Source: Promethearchaeota archaeon
GTDB lineage: Archaea > Asgardarchaeota > Lokiarchaeia > Sigyniarchaeales > SOKP01
Length of the DNA stretch: 9,255 nt
Direction: 5' to 3'
Assembly: GCA_030615145.1 (NCBI GenBank)
Contig: JAUWZT010000147.1
Location: 1 to 9,255 of the forward strand
Both the position numbers and the translations under genes were made by a program. The first letter of the stretch is position 1, and every line of letters starts with the position of its first letter. Below the pieces are notes generated by a model. That model saw nothing but the letters and a program-made list of their open reading frames with translations, ran no database searches and was not told the origin of the DNA. This document shows positions 5,810 to 9,255 of this stretch, piece after piece.

Positions 5810-7810
5810 ATGTCTGATAAACAGACCAATGATAAACTAAGAATAGGAGTTTACGTTTGTAGATGAGGCGTTAATATAGGAGCTCACATTGATTGCGATG
5901 CTGTAAGAGACTTTGTTGAACCTTTGTCTAATGTAGTCATAGCAAGAATTAATAATTTCACTTGTAGCGATCCTGGGCAACAAATTATCAAAAACGATAT
6001 ATTAGAATTAGATTTAAATAGAGTAGTGGTCGCAGCCTGCACTCCTAAGATTCACGAAACCACATACCGAACTGTATTACAGGAAGCAGGGTTAAGTCCC
6101 TACTATTTTGAAATGGTAAATATTAGAGAACACTGCTCCTTTGTTCATCAAGACAATAAAGAAAAAGCGACAGAAAAAGCAAAAAGGTTAATATTAGCAG
6201 GAATAAATCGGGCTCGAGAATTAGAAGCCGTTCCACGAAAAGAAATACCAGTAACTAAAGCAGCTTTAGTAATTGGTGCTGGAATTGCGGGGATGAATGC
6301 CGCATTAGATTTGGCTGCTCAAGGAATATCTGTTTATTTGGTCGAAAAGGAGCCAACCATAGGCGGAAAAATGGCACAGCTCGATAGAATTTTCCCTACT
6401 GACGATTGTGGAATATGAGTTCTAGCCCCAATAATGGTAAATGCTTCGAAACACCCCAATATAACTTTACTGACCTATAGCGATGTTATAGAATTTAGTG
6501 GCATAACTGGAAATTTCAAGGTTAAAATCAGAAAAAATCCTAGATATATTAACGAAAAAAAGTGTACAGGATGCGGTTTATGCACGATAAAATGTCCAAT
6601 TACGATCCCTAATGAGTTTGATCGAGGATTTGGAGAAAGAAGAGCAGTTTATATTCCTTTTCCGCAAGCGGTGCCAAAGTATGCCGTAATCGATATGGAT
6701 GTGTGTATAGACTGTAAAAATTGTGAAAGAGCTTGCCCTAGTGAAGCGGTCGATTTTGATCAAGAGCCCGAAATCCTCGATATTACGGTAGGCGCTGTTA
6801 TTGTCGCAACTGGATGGGACGAATACAACATTTTGAAAAGTAACGAGTATAAGTATGGAATTTATCCTGATGTTATTACACAAATCGAATTAGAAAGGAT
6901 GTTAAGTCCAATTGGTCCTACCGAGGGGCATGTATATAGAATAACCGATGGAAAATCGCCGAAAAAAGTAGCTATGATCCAATGTGTTGGGTCCCGAACG
7001 TTAAGAGGAAATAATTATTGTTCAGCTGTTTGTTGTAGCGTTTCTTTGAAGAACGCTCAATTGTTAAAGCAAGAATACCCAGATATGGAAATAACGATAT
7101 TCTATATAGATATTAGAACTACAGATAAAGGAAACGAACAATATTATAGAAATATAAGAGAACAGAATGTTATGTTCATAAGGGGAAAACCGGGCGATAT
7201 AAAGCTGAACGAGAATGGTACTATGAGGCTCTTTTACGACAATTCTTTAGAGGGAGAAGTTTCTTACTTGGATTTTGATTTAGTAGTGTGTTCAACAGGG
7301 ATGATACCTTCAAAAGGTACAGATAAAATGATAGATGTAATGGGGCTTAGTAAAGGTCCCAATGGTTTCCTTTCAGAAATTCACGGGTGTTTAAAACCTC
7401 AAGAAACTAATGGATTAGGGATTTACATATGTGGGTGTGCTGCGGGACCAAAAAACATTCCATATTCCGTTTCTACAGCATTAGCTGCTGCGAGTAAAGC
7501 TGCTACTTTGCTTTCTTACGAAACTATCGTTCAAGACTTAATTATAGCTGAAGTTGACGAACTTCTCTGCGTGGGGTGCCATAGATGCGAAAAATTATGC
7601 GAATATCAAGCAATAATCGTAGCTGAAGATGGCATTGCCGTTGTTGACGAGCTAAAATGTAAAGGTTGTGGAGTGTGCGTTTCTTCGTGTCCAGCAAGAG
7701 CTATCGATTTAAAGTATTACAGAGATAAGCAATTTAAGGCAGAAATTAAAGGAATCGCGGGCAGTGAAATCGTAGTAATGAAGAAAATTTCAACCAAAAT
7801 TGAAAATTAA
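5810..7810 (+). CDS. hdrA: HdrA selenoprotein, FAD/Fe-S subunit of heterodisulfide reductase
   Basis: A 666-residue HdrA if UGA codons 19 and 203 are read as selenocysteine. HdrA binds FAD and, in characterised HdrABC complexes, splits electrons from hydrogenase or formate dehydrogenase between ferredoxin and a heterodisulfide. Layout: N-terminal domain with Cys17-Arg-Sec19 and the conserved TCSDPGQ and VVVAACTPKIHE stretches; FAD-binding GAGIAG at 156-161; redox motif Cys200-Gly-Ile-Sec203; two 4Fe-4S motifs at Cys252/255/258/262 and 299/302/305/309; a non-canonical cluster set Cys392/404/408/409; and a C-terminal pair at Cys587/590/593/597 and 617/620/623/627. Length and domain order are those of a full-length HdrA, and the frame never shifts. 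The start has a strong ribosome site. vhuD follows 21 bases later, so the two are co-transcribed. Stop is TAA. Read without recoding, the gene would look like two unrelated fragments beginning at 5924 and 6434. Confidence 0.95.
5864..5866 (+). other. In-frame UGA, probable selenocysteine codon 19 of hdrA
   Basis: The context is VC-R-(UGA)-GVNIG. HdrA proteins usually have a CxCG-type motif followed by xNI here, so UGA replaces the second cysteine. Conserved sequence continues in the same frame on both sides. Confidence 0.88.
6416..6418 (+). other. In-frame UGA, probable selenocysteine codon 203 of hdrA
   Basis: The context is DDCGI-(UGA)-VLAPIMV. HdrA proteins have a CxxC motif followed by LAP or LTP and KMV here. 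UGA replaces the second cysteine to give CxxU. This is the region in which methanococcal HdrA is known to carry Sec. Confidence 0.93.
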
Positions 7811-7831
7811 AGAGATTATAGGCGAGAATAT

Positions 7832-8263
7832 ATGTCAAATAGCTTAAAAGAAAGAAATATTATTGCTTTTGGATGTGAGAAGTGAGGGTATTCCGTAGCA
7901 GATTTAACAGGCACTATGAGAAAATCGTATTCTAACACTTTCCATTTAATAAGAGTTAGATGTACTGGTAGAATTGGAATTCATTTAATAATGGAATGTT
8001 TTTTGAACGGAGCCGATGGAGTAGCTATTATTTCCTGAAAAGAAGGTGAATGTGAGTTTGGAAAAGGAAACTTGAATACATATGAACACGTCAAATTTTT
8101 AAAGATGATGTTTAAACACATAGGCCTTTCTGAAGATAGGATTCAACAATATTTCTGCTCTGCAGCCGAAGTTGAAAATTTCCTTAACTCAGTAGAAGAC
8201 ATCACCAACAAAATCGAAGCTCTTCCTCGTCTACCAAAACAAAAAATTAACCCGAAGGAATGA
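7832..8263 (+). CDS. vhuD: VhuD/MvhD selenoprotein, Fe-S adaptor between hydrogenase and HdrA
   Basis: A 143-residue protein with UGA at codons 18 and 69. VhuD (MvhD) carries a [2Fe-2S] cluster and passes electrons from the VhuAG hydrogenase, or from formate dehydrogenase, into HdrA. Motifs: IIAFGCEKU at 10-18, where the family has a CxxC; ADLTGT at 23-28; RVRCTGR at 41-47; GADGVAII at 60-67; and Sec69-Lys-Glu-Gly-Glu-Cys74, where the family has CxxGxC, then the GN at 79-80. The C-terminal helix pair (FLKMMFKHIGLSEDRI onward) and length are normal. Family knowledge places cluster ligands in these two motifs, so both Sec residues may contact the cluster. The ATG lies 21 bases after the hdrA TAA with a weak AGGCGAG ribosome site. 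The stop is UGA and is part of the SECIS core. Methanococcal VhuD also has two Sec. Without recoding only a 63-residue tail starting at 8072 would be called. Confidence 0.94.
7883..7885 (+). other. In-frame UGA, probable selenocysteine codon 18 of vhuD
   Basis: The context is FGCEK-(UGA)-GYSVADLTG. The family has CxxC with xxADLAG-like sequence after it, so UGA replaces the second cysteine. Confidence 0.92.
8036..8038 (+). other. In-frame UGA, probable selenocysteine codon 69 of vhuD
   Basis: The context is GVAIIS-(UGA)-KEGEC. The family has GCHxGDC here, so UGA replaces the first cysteine of this motif. Confidence 0.92.
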
Positions 8264-8295
8264 ATCTTACGAGAAAATTTTAGTCGCAAGATGAC
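8261..8295 (+). ncRNA. Putative SECIS element, eukaryote-like, overlapping the vhuD stop
   Basis: A stem-loop directs Sec insertion at upstream UGAs. Pairing by eye: AUCUU (8264-8268) with AAGAU (8288-8292), one A-C mismatch (8269/8287), CGA (8270-8272) with UCG (8284-8286), and an 11-base apical loop (8273-8283) that begins G-AAAA. Below the stem the strands read (A)UGA at 8260-8263 and UGAC at 8292-8295, so G8262-A8263 faces G8293-A8294: the tandem G-A core of eukaryotic SECIS elements. Unpaired AA starts ten bases after that core, close to the 11-12 base spacing known for eukaryotic SECIS. Lokiarchaeal SECIS elements have been reported to look this way. The 5' strand of the core is the vhuD stop codon. 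No folding program was run. Confidence 0.8.
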
Positions 8296-8315
8296 AAATT
8301 ATTATGCAATAATTT
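8296..8315 (+). terminator. AT-only hairpin directly after the SECIS, possible mRNA 3' end
   Basis: AAATTATT (8296-8303) and AATAATTT (8308-8315) are exact complements around an ATGC loop, starting on the base after the SECIS core. It is followed by CGG and AAATTTT. It may end the hdrA-vhuD message, stack on the SECIS, or protect the 3' end. An alternative weak pairing joins CCGAA (8252-8256) with TTCGG (8314-8318), enclosing both hairpins. It lies just before the 3' end of the convergent gene. Confidence 0.4.
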
Positions 8316-8323
8316 CGGAAATT

Positions 8324-9255
8324 TTAAGAATTAAGACTTTTAATATAAATATCATAATTAACTTGAATATTATTATCTTTTACATAATTTTGACCTTTAA
8401 TGGTTAATATATAAATATTTTCTATAACTTTCAAATATTCTGATGTTTTCAAGAAATTTAAAGCTTGTTTAACATAGTAATATGAAATATCCCATTCTTT
8501 TGCAAAAAATTTGATATAATTTAACCTAGCTTTCTTAATAGAAACTATTAATTGTAATATTTCATTGACATGCGGTATGTCTTCGATCTTAGCTTTTGAA
8601 AGTAATTCAGAATCGTTTTTTTGTTCCAAAAGAAATTGAAAGTCGGGTATTTTAAAAAGATCCTTTCCCGAAGCAGTTAGCATGTATTTATTAGAAACGG
8701 CCTTCACATACCCCATATTTTCTAAAATTTTAATATTTTTAGAAACTGTACTGATAGTGATTAGTCCAAAGATAGAGTTGACAGAAGGTACCCTTTTTTG
8801 AATATTAGATTTATTAATTTCTCCATATTGATTAATAACATCTAAAATGTAAGGAGCATAAAGTACTCTTCTTTTAAATTCATTAATATTGCTATATAGT
8901 CTTAATTGCTCATCCTCTTCAAGATTATGATTTTTAATATAACTTAATCCTTTCCTTGTTATTGAATGTAGATTTCCTTCCTTTAAAATATAATTAATTG
9001 ATAATAACAACTCTAAAGAAATATCTAATAAAGACCTATTATAATTAACAATATTTAAAGATTCTAGATATTGATTTATGTATGAATATCTAGGATAATC
9101 CATAGAATAAATCACAACTAAAATCTCGTTAATGAATTTAATATCTGAAGGTAAAATCTTATTATTATCTATATTTATTTCATTTAAAATTTTTTTAGTA
9201 GAATTGCTAATTTTACAATCGTTAGTAAAAAAGTTATATTCTTTTAAAAATTCAA
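8324..9255 (-). CDS. Winged-helix repeat protein, 5' end outside the window
   Basis: A very AT-rich gene. The frame is open from the TAA at 8324-8326 to the right edge, about 310 codons, so the GTG at 9115 is only an internal candidate and the true start probably lies beyond 9255. I do not recognise the family. Three stretches end in the same strand-turn-helix wording typical of a winged-helix wing: LHSITRKGLSYIKN, YMLTASGKDLFK and YILTIKGQNYVKD. The middle one follows a clear recognition-helix pattern (ITISTVSKNIKILENMGYVKAV) and the last a similar one (ISYYYVKQALNFLKTSEYLKVI). This suggests at least three tandem winged-helix units, hence DNA or protein binding, perhaps a regulator. There are no enzymatic motifs and no membrane segments. 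The gene faces vhuD tail-to-tail and is probably not part of its operon. Confidence 0.7.
   Translation of the reverse strand, partial: EFLKEYNFFTNDCKISNSTKKILNEINIDNNKILPSDIKFINEILVVIYSMDYPRYSYINQYLESLNIVNYNRSLLDISLELLLSINYILKEGNLHSITRKGLSYIKNHNLEEDEQLRLYSNINEFKRRVLYAPYILDVINQYGEINKSNIQKRVPSVNSIFGLITISTVSKNIKILENMGYVKAVSNKYMLTASGKDLFKIPDFQFLLEQKNDSELLSKAKIEDIPHVNEILQLIVSIKKARLNYIKFFAKEWDISYYYVKQALNFLKTSEYLKVIENIYILTIKGQNYVKDNNIQVNYDIYIKSLNS

Noticed and set aside
5924..6418. Stand-alone 164-residue protein starting at TTG 5924
   Set aside because: It is the internal part of hdrA between the two UGA codons; conserved HdrA sequence and a strong ribosome site lie upstream at 5797-5810.
6578..6883. 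Minus-strand 101-residue open frame inside hdrA
   Set aside because: Lies entirely opposite conserved HdrA ferredoxin motifs; shadow frame.
7785..7805. TTTCAA / TTGAAA hairpin at the end of hdrA as a SECIS
   Set aside because: Only six A/T-rich pairs, no opposing GA core, and it lies within coding sequence with normal codons.
5864..8038. UGA read as tryptophan, or four sequencing errors or a pseudogene
   Set aside because: UGG encodes Trp elsewhere, UGA is a stop for other genes, all four UGAs fall on conserved cysteines, and the frames are otherwise intact.
8072..8263. Stand-alone 63-residue protein starting at TTG 8072
   Set aside because: It is the C-terminal part of vhuD after the second UGA codon; the family N-terminus is present in frame upstream.

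Overview
The window reads as an AT-rich (about one-third GC by eye) archaeal genome, most likely an Asgard archaeon of the Lokiarchaeia type. The pointers are a Ras/Rab/Spg1-like small GTPase, a CofC-type gene for coenzyme F420 synthesis, archaeal TATA-type promoters, and an hdrA-vhuD pair with in-frame UGA codons at conserved cysteine positions followed by an RNA hairpin built like a eukaryotic SECIS. Selenocysteine use in HdrA and VhuD with eukaryote-like SECIS elements has been described for Lokiarchaeota. The taxonomic placement is inference.

Left part (1-2642, plus strand): a small GTPase (146-703); an unrecognised ORF with no convincing start (open from 737, first ATG at 872, end 1363); a small, compositionally distinct protein with a putative zinc knuckle (1441-1914); and a diverged CofC-like nucleotidyltransferase whose GTG start overlaps the previous stop (1911-2642).

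Middle part (2678-5530, minus strand): read in the direction of transcription, a 69-residue charged protein (5530-5321) behind a promoter with a perfect 9-bp inverted repeat, then seryl-tRNA synthetase (5219-3936), then a 410-residue coiled-coil protein (3910-2678) 25 bases later. SerRS also charges tRNA-Sec, so it belongs to the pathway the next region depends on, although every archaeon needs it anyway.

Right part (5810-8263, plus strand): this is the main finding. A conventional gene caller breaks this stretch into three pieces and loses the start of vhuD. Read through, it is one 667-codon hdrA with UGA at codons 19 and 203, then a 144-codon vhuD with UGA at codons 18 and 69. All four UGAs sit where the families have cysteine. 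The vhuD stop is also UGA, and it forms the 5' strand of the G-A core of the putative SECIS (8261-8295). No second convincing SECIS was found near hdrA, so one element may serve both cistrons. HdrA (FAD and Fe-S, electron-bifurcating) and VhuD (Fe-S adaptor) would pass electrons between a hydrogenase or formate dehydrogenase partner and a heterodisulfide-reductase-type complex; no HdrB, HdrC or hydrogenase gene lies in the window.

Right edge (8324-9255, minus strand): a very AT-rich gene, cut by the window end, encoding at least three winged-helix-like units. There is no rRNA, tRNA, CRISPR array, insertion sequence or transposase visible.
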